From positions 496,001-560,000 of the forward strand of contig NZ_CANMNK010000003.1 of assembly GCF_947499265.1 (NCBI RefSeq): 64,000 nucleotides of DNA. The letters run 5' to 3'. The notes below the pieces were generated by a model. The model made no database searches, was not told the DNA's origin, and worked only from the letters and a program-made list of their open reading frames with translations. Positions 1-8,915 of the stretch are shown in pieces. Position 1 is the first letter of the stretch; the number at the start of each line of letters is the position of its first letter. Source of the stretch: an uncultured Roseobacter sp. (GTDB lineage Bacteria; Pseudomonadota; Alphaproteobacteria; Rhodobacterales; Rhodobacteraceae). The position numbers were made by a program, and so were the translations under genes.

Positions 1-851
1 AGAATGCTGAGCAGCTCACCATTCAGCGCGCCCAATTCTTCGGGATCACCCGCATCCAGGGTCTCGCTGGCATCAAGCTCCGCGTGGCTCATCCGGGAGG
101 CATTGGCGCGCACGCCGCCAATCCGCGCCGCCCAATCCGCTGTGCCATCCATCGCATCGCGGAAATGATCCGGATGAGCGCAGTTGATCATATAGTAAAG
201 CGGCCCCGCATGTGTGATCGCGTCCACTTCGGCAATGGCGTCGGGCAAGGGCTGACCGGACGGCAGATGTCCGTCCGTTTCCAGGGTGAAGGAAATGACG
301 ACCGGCACGCTATTGTCGCGCGCTGCCAGGGCAATACCTGCGGCCTCGCCCGCATGGGTCAGGGTCATCGCACTGATCATATCCACGCCCGCGTCAGCCA
401 GCGCAGTTATCTGGGTGCTGTGCAGCTCCCGCGCGTCTTCCGCCTGAAACTGGGTTTCGGTGGTATAGGCATCGCCCCCCGGCCCCACGACGCCGTTTAG
501 AAGGATCGGCAGGCGAGAGGTTTCATGCCGGTCCCGGATCACCCGCATGAAATCAACCGCGCGCGCATTGAGGGCGATGACCTCATCAAGGCTCATCCCC
601 AGCGCATCGGCCCAGGCCGCACCCGCCCGCCATGTGGGCGTATCGAGCACAAAACCACGCCCGGTTTCGCGCGCCAGCGTTATGTACCGCTTGGCGTAGG
701 CGGTCAGTTCCGCGCGTCCCCGCGCATCGTCGAGCAGGCTTGCCGCCGAGAAGCACGGCAGGTCGAACCCTTTCTCAAAAATCATATACGTCTCCAACCC
801 GCCGTCAGACAGATAGAACCGGGACGTGTTTGCAAATTTTTCCAATCGCAT
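1..851 (-). CDS. Homocysteine S-methyltransferase family protein (3' end cut by window)
   Basis: The minus-strand frame is open from the ATG at 851 to the window edge, 283 codons, so only the extreme C-terminus is missing. Family members transfer a methyl group to homocysteine or a related thiol, using a zinc ion held by three cysteines. Seen here are the N-terminal SDGGLET motif (residues 15-21), NGVVGPGGDAY near 119-129 and MINCAHP with Cys224. Where the family normally shows GGCC, this protein has GGVRANAS (about 245-252), so the Cys pair is absent. Similar Cys-poor relatives are annotated as homocysteine methyltransferases, but the zinc site cannot be canonical. The gene is divergent from the TetR gene, 186 bases away. 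The family call is firm; the substrate is uncertain. Confidence 0.85.
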   Translation of the reverse strand, partial: MRLEKFANTSRFYLSDGGLETYMIFEKGFDLPCFSAASLLDDARGRAELTAYAKRYITLARETGRGFVLDTPTWRAGAAWADALGMSLDEVIALNARAVDFMRVIRDRHETSRLPILLNGVVGPGGDAYTTETQFQAEDARELHSTQITALADAGVDMISAMTLTHAGEAAGIALAARDNSVPVVISFTLETDGHLPSGQPLPDAIAEVDAITHAGPLYYMINCAHPDHFRDAMDGTADWAARIGGVRANASRMSHAELDASETLDAGDPEELGALNGELLSI

Positions 852-1037
852 TTTCAAACTCCATTTTTTGCAATACGACTGATGTAGCCGAGCGGGTTGC
901 ATCATGGACAGTGAACGCGTGGTGCATCGCGGCAGAATTTTTTTATGAATAAAACACAATCGGTTAGCGTAACTGAATCATGGGTTTCACCGGATAAGCG
1001 ATGTCAACTGGACTCGCGGTACACTTAGGAGGGTGAC

Positions 1038-1646
1038 ATGAGCGCAAAGCAGGAAACAAAATCCCTCATCCTCGACATCGCGGAAAGCGCTGTCTTGGCG
1101 AAAGGGTTTGAGGCCACGTCGATTGAGGAGATTGCAGCAGCGGCAGAGATTTCCCGGAGCGGATTTTTCTACCACTTCAAGGACAAGAACGAACTCGCCC
1201 GCGCGATGATCGAACGCTACATCGAAAACGAGGATAAGCTTTATAACGACCTTTTCGACCGGGCGCGCCAGCTGCATGATGATCCACTGCACGCGATGCT
1301 GATCGGTCTCAAACTGTTGGCGGAGTTGCTGGATGATATGCCGAACGGGCACCCCGGCTGTGTGATCGCGTCGACCACCTATCAGGACCGTCTGTTTGAT
1401 GCAGGCGTCCGGGAGTTGAACCGCCAGGCCATTCTGGGTTGGCGCAAAAGATTTCGCGGCATGTTCGAAGAAATTGCCGAGGCTCACCCGCTCCGTGTTG
1501 AGGTGAACATGGATGCGCTTGGCGACATGGTGTCGAGTGTCGTCGAAGGCGGGCTGGTGCTGGAACGCGCCCTGGGCGAGCCGCGCACGGTGTCGTCACA
1601 GATCATGCATCTGCGCACCTATATTCGCCTGTTGTTTCTGGGATAG
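1038..1646 (+). CDS. TetR/AcrR family transcriptional regulator
   Basis: This is a 202-residue protein of normal TetR length. An N-terminal helix-turn-helix domain (about residues 10-55) shows the usual pattern GFEATSIEEIAAAAEIS...FFYHFKDKNEL. The remaining all-helical part is the ligand-binding and dimerisation domain. The ATG at 1038 follows a strong AGGAGGG ribosome site about 5 bases upstream. It is transcribed divergently from the homocysteine methyltransferase-like gene, whose promoter is the likeliest target. It ends 11 bases before the stop of the convergent ribokinase gene. The ligand cannot be inferred. Confidence 0.9.
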   Translation: MSAKQETKSLILDIAESAVLAKGFEATSIEEIAAAAEISRSGFFYHFKDKNELARAMIERYIENEDKLYNDLFDRARQLHDDPLHAMLIGLKLLAELLDDMPNGHPGCVIASTTYQDRLFDAGVRELNRQAILGWRKRFRGMFEEIAEAHPLRVEVNMDALGDMVSSVVEGGLVLERALGEPRTVSSQIMHLRTYIRLLFLG

Positions 1647-1657
1647 CTGCGCCGCGA

Positions 1658-2566
1658 TCAGGATTTGAGCAGCGCGTCGACCTCCGCCCGATCCGGCATC
1701 GAGGGTGCCGTGCCCGCGCGCGTCACCGAAATCCCGGCTGTGGCACATCCGATCCTGACCGCGTCGAGTGCGGATTGTCCTTCGGCCAGCGCCGCCGCAA
1801 AGCCGCCGTTGAAGGCGTCCCCGGCGCCGGTTGTTTCAACCACCGCGCCCGCCTTGATGGCCGGGACCAACCCGTGCCCGTCCAGAAACGCCCCCTTTTC
1901 ACCCATCGTGATGATGGGTTTCGCAACGCCAAGGTCGCGCAAGGCTTTGGCGGCGCGGGCAGCATCCTCTTCGGTCTCCACCATGATCCCGGTCAGGGCT
2001 TCGCACTCGGTCTCGTTTGGCGTGACGTAATCGCATAGCGCCAGCATCCCATCGGGCAAGGGGGCCGCCGGGGCCGGGTTCAAAATCGTTGTGACACCTG
2101 CCGCCTTGGCAATTTCAAGGGCGCGTAGGGCAGCGACCATCGGTTGCTCCAATTGGGTTACGAAAACATCCGCCCACCGGATCAGATCGGCCTGCGCATC
2201 GATATCCTCTGCACTGATCAGCGCCGCCGCGCCCGGCGCGATGATGATCGCATTGTCCCCTGTGCTCTCTTCGATGAAGATATAGGCCGCGCCCGTATAG
2301 CTGTCGCTGACCTGTTCCACATGCGGCACAACGCCCGCGCCCGCCCAGGTGTCGAGCGCCAGCTTGGCAAAATCATCCTGGCCCAGTTTCGATATCATAT
2401 GCGTGTCCGCGCCGATCCGCGCACAGGCCACCGCCTGATTGGATCCCTTGCCCCCGGGCCCCAGCGCAAAGCTATTGCCCAGGATCGTTTCGCCCATGCG
2501 AGGCATGCGGTCCGCGCGGTAGGCGGTATCTGCGACGAAGACGCCGAGAATGACAACCTTTCCCAT
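1658..2566 (-). CDS. Ribokinase-type PfkB sugar kinase
   Basis: This 302-residue PfkB kinase phosphorylates a sugar with ATP in the cytoplasm. Near the N-terminus it shows the substrate-binding GPGGKGSNQAVA motif. Near residue 250 it shows the TTGAGDAFNGG signature, whose Asp is the catalytic base. ATG at 2566 is preferred over TTG at 2569 because GGAGAG sits 7 bases upstream. It starts 3 bases after the RbsD/FucU stop, so the two are co-transcribed. A mutarotase plus ribokinase pairing suggests ribose or a similar aldose, but PfkB specificity cannot be read from these motifs. Confidence 0.88.
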   Translation of the reverse strand: MGKVVILGVFVADTAYRADRMPRMGETILGNSFALGPGGKGSNQAVACARIGADTHMISKLGQDDFAKLALDTWAGAGVVPHVEQVSDSYTGAAYIFIEESTGDNAIIIAPGAAALISAEDIDAQADLIRWADVFVTQLEQPMVAALRALEIAKAAGVTTILNPAPAAPLPDGMLALCDYVTPNETECEALTGIMVETEEDAARAAKALRDLGVAKPIITMGEKGAFLDGHGLVPAIKAGAVVETTGAGDAFNGGFAAALAEGQSALDAVRIGCATAGISVTRAGTAPSMPDRAEVDALLKS

Positions 2567-2569
2567 CAA

Positions 2570-3019
2570 TCAGCTCTCCGCATCCGGGGGCACGACGCCT
2601 TTGCGTAGGGCAAAACAGCCATAAAACCGCCGCTCGCCGGTCTGAATGACGGCATAGGCCTGTTTGGCGCGGTCATAAAAAGCAAACCGCTCGATGCCCA
2701 GCATCGTGGGACCCTCAACTGCGCTGACTTCGGCCTGCACTTCCTCCATCACCGGCAGGATGGTGTCCGGCTCGCCGACCACTTCCATCCGAGCCGCCGC
2801 GTCATCGACGAAGGTATCGACCGGATAGACAGACAGCACCGCCCGCACCACCTCTGCCGCCGGACGGTCAATGCGCAGCACCTCCCCCAGCACCGTCTCG
2901 CGTGCCACGCTGTCGGATGGGAAGTTGGTGTCTGCGATGATCAAATCGTCGCCATGCCCCATCGCCCGCAGCGCATAAAGCACATCCGCATTCAAGATCG
3001 GGTCTATTCCTTTGAGCAT
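2570..3019 (-). CDS. RbsD/FucU family sugar mutarotase
   Basis: This 149-residue RbsD/FucU protein interconverts anomers of ribose or fucose so that kinases or isomerases receive the right form. The N-terminal pattern LKGIDPILNADVLYALRAMGHGD includes the family's catalytic His region. Later come a conserved Asp-Asn pair (ADTNFPSDS) and a C-terminal YAVIQTGERRFYGCF. ATG at 3019 is chosen because AAAGGA lies 6 bases upstream; the longer TTG start would overlap that site. At about 150 residues it is nearer FucU than RbsD in length. It sits between the unknown membrane protein and the ribokinase. Confidence 0.87.
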   Translation of the reverse strand: MLKGIDPILNADVLYALRAMGHGDDLIIADTNFPSDSVARETVLGEVLRIDRPAAEVVRAVLSVYPVDTFVDDAAARMEVVGEPDTILPVMEEVQAEVSAVEGPTMLGIERFAFYDRAKQAYAVIQTGERRFYGCFALRKGVVPPDAES

Positions 3020-3035
3020 GTGGCGTCCTTTCAAA

Positions 3036-3857
3036 TCATGTGACGGGTGCGTCGTCCGGTCGGATGATTTGCGCCGAGGACAGCCCGTTCAGATAGTCAT
3101 TGAGCACAGGGCGCACATGGGTGTCAAACCAGCTCGCGGCAAAAAAGACCGCAACCCAGGCCACCACGAAAAGGGGGGCTTTGGTCAAGGGGGCGGCGGC
3201 CAGAACCATCAAGGTAAAGAGCGCGAAGAAGAAGGAGGCAAGCGTGCTCCAACTGTAGAGGTTGATCATGTTGGCAATGGGCCCCTTGATCCATCCGGGC
3301 AGTCCGCTGTTCAGCACCACATCGGCCAGGCTGGCATCCAGAAACCAGAAAACGATCAGGATCACGCCAAAGATGAAGGAGAGAAACTGGTTCACCACAA
3401 ACATGCCCATGAGACCGAAGCACGCCAGCCAGATGAGGTTCACCGGCAGGTAGAGCACAAAGATTGTGAGCACGGTCAGAAGGATCAGCCCGAAGGCCTG
3501 ATAGATCCCTGCAAAGAACCCCCAAGCCTCATATCCGGTGACCACCAGTGCGACGGCTGCAAGCCCCGCGAAGTAGTAGTACCAGTCCTTGGCCGCGTAT
3601 TCATAAATCAGCTTGCCGCGACAAGCTTCAAAGATCACGGGCACGATCAGCAGCGTATAGGTCGACAGGATATTGGGGTCATAATCGATGCGAAACGGTA
3701 CGACCCAAAAGACCAGCACCCAGAAATCCGCGCTGACTTTCTGAAATTGCAGCGCAAGCTGTTCGAAGACCTGCAGAACGCCGAAACGTTCCATCAGAAA
3801 CCCGGTCAGCAGCATGGCCCCTGGCAGCGACGTCGCAAACTGGACGAAGCCGCGCAT
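3036..3857 (-). CDS. Multi-spanning membrane protein of unknown function in a sugar-transport operon
   Basis: This 273-residue protein is almost entirely hydrophobic, with roughly seven or eight membrane segments. Clear ones lie near residues 10-25, 45-60, 64-80, 93-112, 115-140, 143-170 and 205-245. It is rich in Phe, Trp and Tyr (for example DWYYYFAG and FWVLVFWVVPF). I do not recognise the family. It begins 3 bases after the ABC ATPase stop with AAAGGA upstream, and the mutarotase and ribokinase follow, so it belongs to this operon. The importer already has its two permeases at 6.9-8.9 kb. This could be an accessory channel, a secondary carrier or an assembly factor; no motif decides. Confidence 0.8.
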   Translation of the reverse strand: MRGFVQFATSLPGAMLLTGFLMERFGVLQVFEQLALQFQKVSADFWVLVFWVVPFRIDYDPNILSTYTLLIVPVIFEACRGKLIYEYAAKDWYYYFAGLAAVALVVTGYEAWGFFAGIYQAFGLILLTVLTIFVLYLPVNLIWLACFGLMGMFVVNQFLSFIFGVILIVFWFLDASLADVVLNSGLPGWIKGPIANMINLYSWSTLASFFFALFTLMVLAAAPLTKAPLFVVAWVAVFFAASWFDTHVRPVLNDYLNGLSSAQIIRPDDAPVT

Positions 3858-3860
3858 GGC

Positions 3861-4907
3861 TCAAATCCTTTGGCCGGTGGTCGCGTCAAAGCAATGCAGG
3901 TGATCGGGATCGGGCGCCAGATGAACAACCTGGCCCGGCGCAAAAGCATGACGTTCGCGGAAGACGGCGGTGATGTCCTGCCCCTCGAACCGCAGGAAAA
4001 CCATGGTCTCCGATCCGGTGGGTTCCACCACCTTCACCTCCATCGGAATGCCCGCGCCCTCCTGCACCAGATTGAGGTGTTCGGGGCGCACGCCAAGGCG
4101 CACCGCACCCTTGTGAGAGATCCCCGCGAGCGGCACCTTGTGGCCGGACAAATCCACCGACGCGCCGTCAAACGTAGCGTTCAGCAGGTTCATCGAGGGC
4201 GCCCCGATGAAGGTGGCGACAAATTCATTGGCCGGGTTGTCATATAGCTCCAGCGGGGTGCCGATCTGCTCGATGACGCCCGCCTGCATGACCACGATGC
4301 GATCTGCCAGCGTCATGGCTTCGATCTGATCGTGGGTCACAAAAACCGTGGTGGTTTTCAGACGCTGGTGCAATTCCTTGATCTCGGTGCGCATCTGAAT
4401 GCGCAGCTTGGCGTCAAGGTTCGAGAGCGGCTCGTCAAACAGAAACACCTGCGGGTCGCGCACGATGGCCCGCCCCATCGCAACGCGCTGACGCTGCCCG
4501 CCCGACAGATGCCGGGGTTTGCGGTCGAGATATTCCGTCAGGCTCAGGATCTCCGCCGCCTCCTGCACACGTCTTGCGATTTCGGCGCGATCCGCCTTTG
4601 CGACCTTCAGCGCAAACCCCATGTTTTCGGCCACGGATTTATGCGGGTAAAGCGCATAGGTCTGGAACACCATCGCGATGTCACGCTGGGCGGGCGGCAG
4701 GTTGTTCACCACCCGCTCGCCAATGGCGATGGTCCCGCCGTTGATCGGCTCCAGCCCGGCAATCATCCGCAGCAAGGTGGATTTCCCGCACCCCGATGGC
4801 CCCACCAGAGCAACGAATTCACCATCCGCAATATCGACGTTCACACCGTGAATGACTTCGGTCGCCCCATAGGATTTTCGGATATCCTGAATTTTGACGC
4901 CGGCCAT
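3861..4907 (-). CDS. CUT1-type sugar ABC transporter ATPase (MalK/UgpC family)
   Basis: This 348-residue ATPase powers a carbohydrate importer. It shows Walker A GPSGCGKST (about residues 36-44), signature LSGGQRQR, Walker B VFLFDEPLSNLDAKLR, switch His in VFVTHDQ and a C-terminal TOBE/OB regulatory region (from about 240). ATG at 4907 follows a GGGGGGAG site 8 bases upstream and gives the typical start MAGVKIQDIRKSYG; TTG at 4916 is less likely. It heads the minus-strand operon with the membrane protein, mutarotase and ribokinase, and is divergent from the binding protein and permeases that complete the transporter. Confidence 0.93.
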   Translation of the reverse strand: MAGVKIQDIRKSYGATEVIHGVNVDIADGEFVALVGPSGCGKSTLLRMIAGLEPINGGTIAIGERVVNNLPPAQRDIAMVFQTYALYPHKSVAENMGFALKVAKADRAEIARRVQEAAEILSLTEYLDRKPRHLSGGQRQRVAMGRAIVRDPQVFLFDEPLSNLDAKLRIQMRTEIKELHQRLKTTTVFVTHDQIEAMTLADRIVVMQAGVIEQIGTPLELYDNPANEFVATFIGAPSMNLLNATFDGASVDLSGHKVPLAGISHKGAVRLGVRPEHLNLVQEGAGIPMEVKVVEPTGSETMVFLRFEGQDITAVFRERHAFAPGQVVHLAPDPDHLHCFDATTGQRI

Positions 4908-4985
4908 TCGCAACACTCCCCCCGAGTTCGAATTTCGATGCTAGAGAAAGGAATTTGCCTTGTCCACGCCCGGCTTACAGCTTTG

Positions 4986-5014
4986 TTGACTTAACGTAAT
5001 TCTCGACCATAGTG
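4986..5014 (+). promoter_or_regulatory. Possible promoter of the sugar-binding protein operon
   Basis: In the divergent gap between the ABC ATPase and the binding protein, TTGACT at 4986-4991 matches a -35 box. A weak -10-like CATAGT lies at 5008-5013, 16 bases on. The box lies about 140 bases upstream of the start codon. The assignment is tentative because the -10 is poor. Confidence 0.3.
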
Positions 5015-5126
5015 ATGGCTCTAAGGGGGGGATCATGCGGCGCGACAATCAAAAACACACCGACATAATTGCGCCCGGCCATCACCCCAAGGACGAAATG
5101 TATCACCAAGTCCCGGGAGGATGGAA

Positions 5127-6785
5127 ATGAAAGTAGACCTTTATAATTATATAAAAGCGGCGCAGAAAATAAACCGTCGCCAGATGTTGAAAGGCACCGC
5201 GGCGGTGGGGGCCGTTGCGATGATGCCCAAGGCTGCGGCTTATGCGGACGGGCACGGCAATGTGCGCGCCGAAATCCTGAAAATCCCCGGTGTTGGCGCC
5301 GGTTCGCCCACCGACAGCGATTGGCAAAAAGTGGGTGAGATGTGCCTCGGCGCGACCAAAGAGAACGTCGCGGAAGGTGAGTTTGCCGGGGTTGAGCTGA
5401 CCTTCATGGGGCTCAACAACCAGAACCTGCACAACTTCCTATTTCGCGGATTCCTGAAGCCCTGGGAGGCCTACACGGGGGCCAAGATCAACTGGATCGA
5501 TCTGGCACAGGCCGACTATAACGCGCGGCTGCAGCAATCGATTGCCACCGGCACCGTCGATTTTGACATCATCGAGATGGGCGCACCTTTTGAGGGTGAC
5601 GTGCTGGGGCGCGGCATGGCTTCCGAAATGCCCGATTGGGTCAAAGATCAGATCGACATGGATGACTATGTTGATTACCTCAAGGCGCCGGTGGGCACTT
5701 GGGACGGCAAGACCTATCGCGTCTCCATCGACGGCGACACCCATACGTTTGCGTATCGTAAGGACTACTACGAAAACGAGGAATTCGCGCAGGCTTGGGC
5801 CGATGCGGGCAACACCACGCCCTGGGCACAGCCGACCACTTGGGAAGAGGTCAACGCGCAGTCCAAATTCCTCGTGGGCAAGACCGATCCGCTGACCGGA
5901 CTGGATGCCCACGGTTATCTTGATCCGCTCAAAGGTTGGGGCGGCTTTGGTTTCTATTTCCTCGAAAACCGCGCAGCCCCCTATGCCAAGCACCCGGATG
6001 ATCCGGCGTGGCTGTTCGATCCCGACACGATGAAACCGCGTGTGAACAACCCAGCCTTTGTGCAGGCCATTCAGGATGTGATGGACCTGATCGCAGCCGA
6101 TGCCTACCCCGCCGATCAGATCAACGCCGACCCCGGCACCACCGCCTTCCAGCAGTTCCTGGCGGGTACCGGCGGCATGCTGAACTGGTGGGGCGATGTG
6201 GGCTCCTCGGCACGCACATCTGATACTTCGGTGGTCGGTGATGTGGTCGGGTTCGACATCAACCCCGGCTCGGCGAAGGTGTGGAATTCGCAGACCGGTG
6301 CCTGGGAAGAAACGCCCAACGTATCGCCCAACAACGCCTACATCGGCTGGGGCATCTATGTCATGGCCACGGTGGACGGCGACGAGAAAAAGAAGAAGGC
6401 TGCCTGGTCAGCAGCGGCCCATCTGGGTGGCAAGGACCTGTCGCTCTGGGCCTCGGCCTATCCCTCCGGGTTCCAGCCCTATCGCAACTCTCACTTCCAA
6501 TATGACGAGTGGGAAGAGGCGGGCTATGACCGTGCCTTCGTGGAGGATTACCTATCCTCGAACGCCGACAGCTACAACCACCCGAATGCGGCGATTGAAC
6601 CCCGTATTCCGGGCATCTTCCAATACTATTCCGTTGCCGAAGATGAGTTGGCCAAGGGGTACGCCGGTCAATACGGTTCGGCTCAGGAAACCGCGGATGC
6701 CATTGCCGCGGCCTGGGAGAAGATCACCGACCAGATCGGCCGGGACAGCCAGATTGCGCTCTATAAGGCGTCGCTCGGGCTGTAA
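5127..6785 (+). CDS. Extracellular sugar-binding protein (solute-binding family 1), Tat-type signal
   Basis: This 552-residue periplasmic solute-binding protein delivers substrate to the permeases encoded just downstream. The N-terminus has twin arginines (NRRQMLKG, Arg17-Arg18), then a hydrophobic stretch and an AYA cleavage site near residue 40, so Tat export is likely. It is longer than the usual 400-450 residues, which fits the subgroup seen in alphaproteobacterial polyol and glycoside systems. ATG at 5127 is preferred over ATG at 5121 because GGGAGG at 5115-5120 abuts the first ATG but is correctly spaced from the second. The ligand is unknown. Confidence 0.9.
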   Translation: MKVDLYNYIKAAQKINRRQMLKGTAAVGAVAMMPKAAAYADGHGNVRAEILKIPGVGAGSPTDSDWQKVGEMCLGATKENVAEGEFAGVELTFMGLNNQNLHNFLFRGFLKPWEAYTGAKINWIDLAQADYNARLQQSIATGTVDFDIIEMGAPFEGDVLGRGMASEMPDWVKDQIDMDDYVDYLKAPVGTWDGKTYRVSIDGDTHTFAYRKDYYENEEFAQAWADAGNTTPWAQPTTWEEVNAQSKFLVGKTDPLTGLDAHGYLDPLKGWGGFGFYFLENRAAPYAKHPDDPAWLFDPDTMKPRVNNPAFVQAIQDVMDLIAADAYPADQINADPGTTAFQQFLAGTGGMLNWWGDVGSSARTSDTSVVGDVVGFDINPGSAKVWNSQTGAWEETPNVSPNNAYIGWGIYVMATVDGDEKKKKAAWSAAAHLGGKDLSLWASAYPSGFQPYRNSHFQYDEWEEAGYDRAFVEDYLSSNADSYNHPNAAIEPRIPGIFQYYSVAEDELAKGYAGQYGSAQETADAIAAAWEKITDQIGRDSQIALYKASLGL

Positions 6786-6802
6786 CATCCTCAATCTAAA
6801 TC

Positions 6803-6830
6803 AGGGCGCGGCATGGAAGTGTCGCGCCCT
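6803..6830 (+). terminator. Hairpin after the binding-protein gene (leaky terminator or mRNA stabiliser)
   Basis: AGGGCGCG (6803-6810) pairs perfectly with CGCGCCCT (6823-6830) around a 12-base loop and is followed by TTGCATTTTA. It lies in the 115-base gap between the binding-protein gene and the first permease gene. Such hairpins commonly let the binding protein be made in excess over the membrane subunits. Confidence 0.65.
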
Positions 6831-6900
6831 TTGCATTTTACGGTTTTCGCATTGAAATTTCAGGGTTAACAGCCTCCATCTGGCTCGCTACAGTCATGTG

Positions 6901-8004
6901 ATGAGCACCGAAGGCGACCTCCTGCACACCGTCACAGCGGACACGATCACCGACACCCGCAGGCGCGTCGGCCGGGCGATGGTCTGGGGCGCAGGCATGC
7001 TCTTTTGCGTCATGACCGCGATGCAGTTCATGTATGACACCGACCGGTCCATTGTTGGTTTCAACACCTGGCGACCGGTGCTTTTTGCCTACCTGCTCTG
7101 GGCCACGGCGCTTTGTGCGGCCCAGGTGATCGTGAATGGCGAAAAGGGCAAGCGCACGCTTTTCGTACTGCCCGCTGCACTCTTTGTGATCAGCCTGGTC
7201 GTCTTCCCACTGCTCTTTGCGCTCTATGTGTCGTTCACTGACTGGAACCTCGCTTCCCTAAACGGGCCCCAGCCCAACGGCTGGGACAACATGCGCCAGA
7301 TGTGGGGTGATGCCTTCTACTGGAACGCGCTGAAAAACATGGTGTATTACGTGCTCGCCGTCAGCGTGGAATATGTGATCGCCTTTGGCCTCGCCCTGCT
7401 GCTCAATGCGCAGATCCGGGCGCGCAAGTTCTTCCGCGTGGTGTTTCTGCTGCCGTTGATGCTCAGCCCTGTGGCCGTGAGCTGGATGGTCGGTAAGTCC
7501 ATGTTGGAGGTGCGCTTTGGGCCAGTGTCACGGCTGGTGCGCGAGTTGGGGTTTGAGCCAAGCTTCTTTGGCACGCCCGAAATGGCGCGTTTCATGATCA
7601 TGGCCATGGATGCCTGGACGTTCATCCCCTTCATGATGATCATGCTGCTGGCCGGGTTGCAGGCCCTGCCCCGCGAAGTGATCGAGGCCAGCAAGGTCGA
7701 TGGCGCCACCGGCTGGCAGAGCTTTAAGGAAGTCATTTTCCCGCTGATGCTGCCCGTTTCCGTCACCGCCATCGTGATCCGGATCATCTTCAAACTGAAG
7801 CTGGCGGACATCATCATCAACGTCACCTCCGGCGGCCCGGGCGGGGCCACCGATAGTGTGACCAGCTTCATTTTCCGCGAATACCGCGACCGCTCCAACG
7901 TGGGCTACGGCACATTGCTGGCGATGGTCTATCTGGTGCTGATCGTCATCTTCATCACGGCCCTGCTGAAACTCGTCAGCCGCTGGATGGAGCGTCCGGC
8001 ATGA
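6901..8004 (+). CDS. Sugar ABC transporter permease (MalF/UgpA type)
   Basis: This 367-residue inner-membrane permease of the binding-protein-dependent family 1 forms half of the translocation pore. Two extra N-terminal membrane segments (about residues 25-45 and 58-76) precede the usual six-helix domain. The cytoplasmic EAA-type loop reads EVIEASKVDGATGWQSFKEVIFPLMLP near residues 260-285. ATG at 6901 is taken; GTG at 6898 is possible and neither has a good ribosome site. Its stop overlaps the next permease start by 4 bases (ATGA). Confidence 0.9.
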   Translation: MSTEGDLLHTVTADTITDTRRRVGRAMVWGAGMLFCVMTAMQFMYDTDRSIVGFNTWRPVLFAYLLWATALCAAQVIVNGEKGKRTLFVLPAALFVISLVVFPLLFALYVSFTDWNLASLNGPQPNGWDNMRQMWGDAFYWNALKNMVYYVLAVSVEYVIAFGLALLLNAQIRARKFFRVVFLLPLMLSPVAVSWMVGKSMLEVRFGPVSRLVRELGFEPSFFGTPEMARFMIMAMDAWTFIPFMMIMLLAGLQALPREVIEASKVDGATGWQSFKEVIFPLMLPVSVTAIVIRIIFKLKLADIIINVTSGGPGGATDSVTSFIFREYRDRSNVGYGTLLAMVYLVLIVIFITALLKLVSRWMERPA

Positions 8005-8915
8005 GTGCCGTATTCAAAGACCACGAGGCCGACCGCAAGGTGCAGGTCAAATGGTGGACCAGCCGCATTGCTATCTATGCGGCACTCATAACCTGGGCGG
8101 TCATTTGCCTCTTTCCGATCTTCTGGACAATCACCACATCATTCAAACTGGCCCCCGACGTGATGCGCGGTAATATGATCCCCTGGTGGGATTTCACGCC
8201 GAAATGGAAGGGTTGGGAAAGCCTCGGCCTCTCCCCGCGCCTCATCGGCGAGGTCTCCACCGTGCGCGAGGAATTCCTCAAACGTTTCTGGAATTCCGCC
8301 ATCGTCGCGGTCTCCGCGTCGATGCTCGCGGTGATCCTCGGATCGCTTGCCGCCTACGGGCTGTCGCGGTTCAATTACCGTTTCGGCTTCATGCGCAATT
8401 CCGATATCTCGTTCTTCTTTCTTAGCCAGATGATCCTGCCGCCTGTGGTCTTAGCTCTGCCGTTCCTCGTGCTTTACAAATCCCTCGATCTGCTCGACAG
8501 CCGGATCGGTCTGATCCTGCTCTACACACTCATGGTCCTACCCATCGTCATCTGGATCATGCGCGATCAGTTTCAGGGCATCCCCGTAGAGTTGGAAGAG
8601 GCGGCTTTGGTCGACGGGCTCGGTATCTGGGGGGCCTTTGTCCAGATCGTGCTGCCCATCGCCCTGCCCGGCATGGTCGCGGCTTTTATCCTGAGCCTCG
8701 TGCTCTGCTGGAACGAGTATTTCTTCGCCGCCCTGCTGACCTCCACGGACGCCAAAACCCTGCCCGTCATGGTCGCCTCTCAAACCGGCTCCCAAGGCAT
8801 CAACTGGTGGTCCATGGCGGCGCTGTCCTCCGCGGCCATCCTGCCGCTGGTTGTCGTGGCCATCTTTCTCGAAAAATACATCATCAAGGGCATGGCCGCA
8901 GGCGCGGTCAAGTAA
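8001..8915 (+). CDS. Sugar ABC transporter permease (MalG/UgpE type)
   Basis: This 304-residue second permease has six predicted membrane helices. Its EAA loop ELEEAALVDGLGIWGAFVQIVLPIALPG (about residues 195-222) contacts the ATPase encoded at 3.9-4.9 kb. The typical N-terminal PIFWTITTSFK motif is present. The start overlaps the upstream permease stop, so translation is coupled. The last 8 bases overlap the 3' end of the convergent FGGY kinase gene. Confidence 0.92.
   Translation: MSAVFKDHEADRKVQVKWWTSRIAIYAALITWAVICLFPIFWTITTSFKLAPDVMRGNMIPWWDFTPKWKGWESLGLSPRLIGEVSTVREEFLKRFWNSAIVAVSASMLAVILGSLAAYGLSRFNYRFGFMRNSDISFFFLSQMILPPVVLALPFLVLYKSLDLLDSRIGLILLYTLMVLPIVIWIMRDQFQGIPVELEEAALVDGLGIWGAFVQIVLPIALPGMVAAFILSLVLCWNEYFFAALLTSTDAKTLPVMVASQTGSQGINWWSMAALSSAAILPLVVVAIFLEKYIIKGMAAGAVK

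Noticed and set aside
3012..4247. A 411-codon plus-strand open frame
   Set aside because: It lies opposite the membrane protein and ABC ATPase genes, is His/Gln/Arg-rich and has no domain; it is an antisense shadow.
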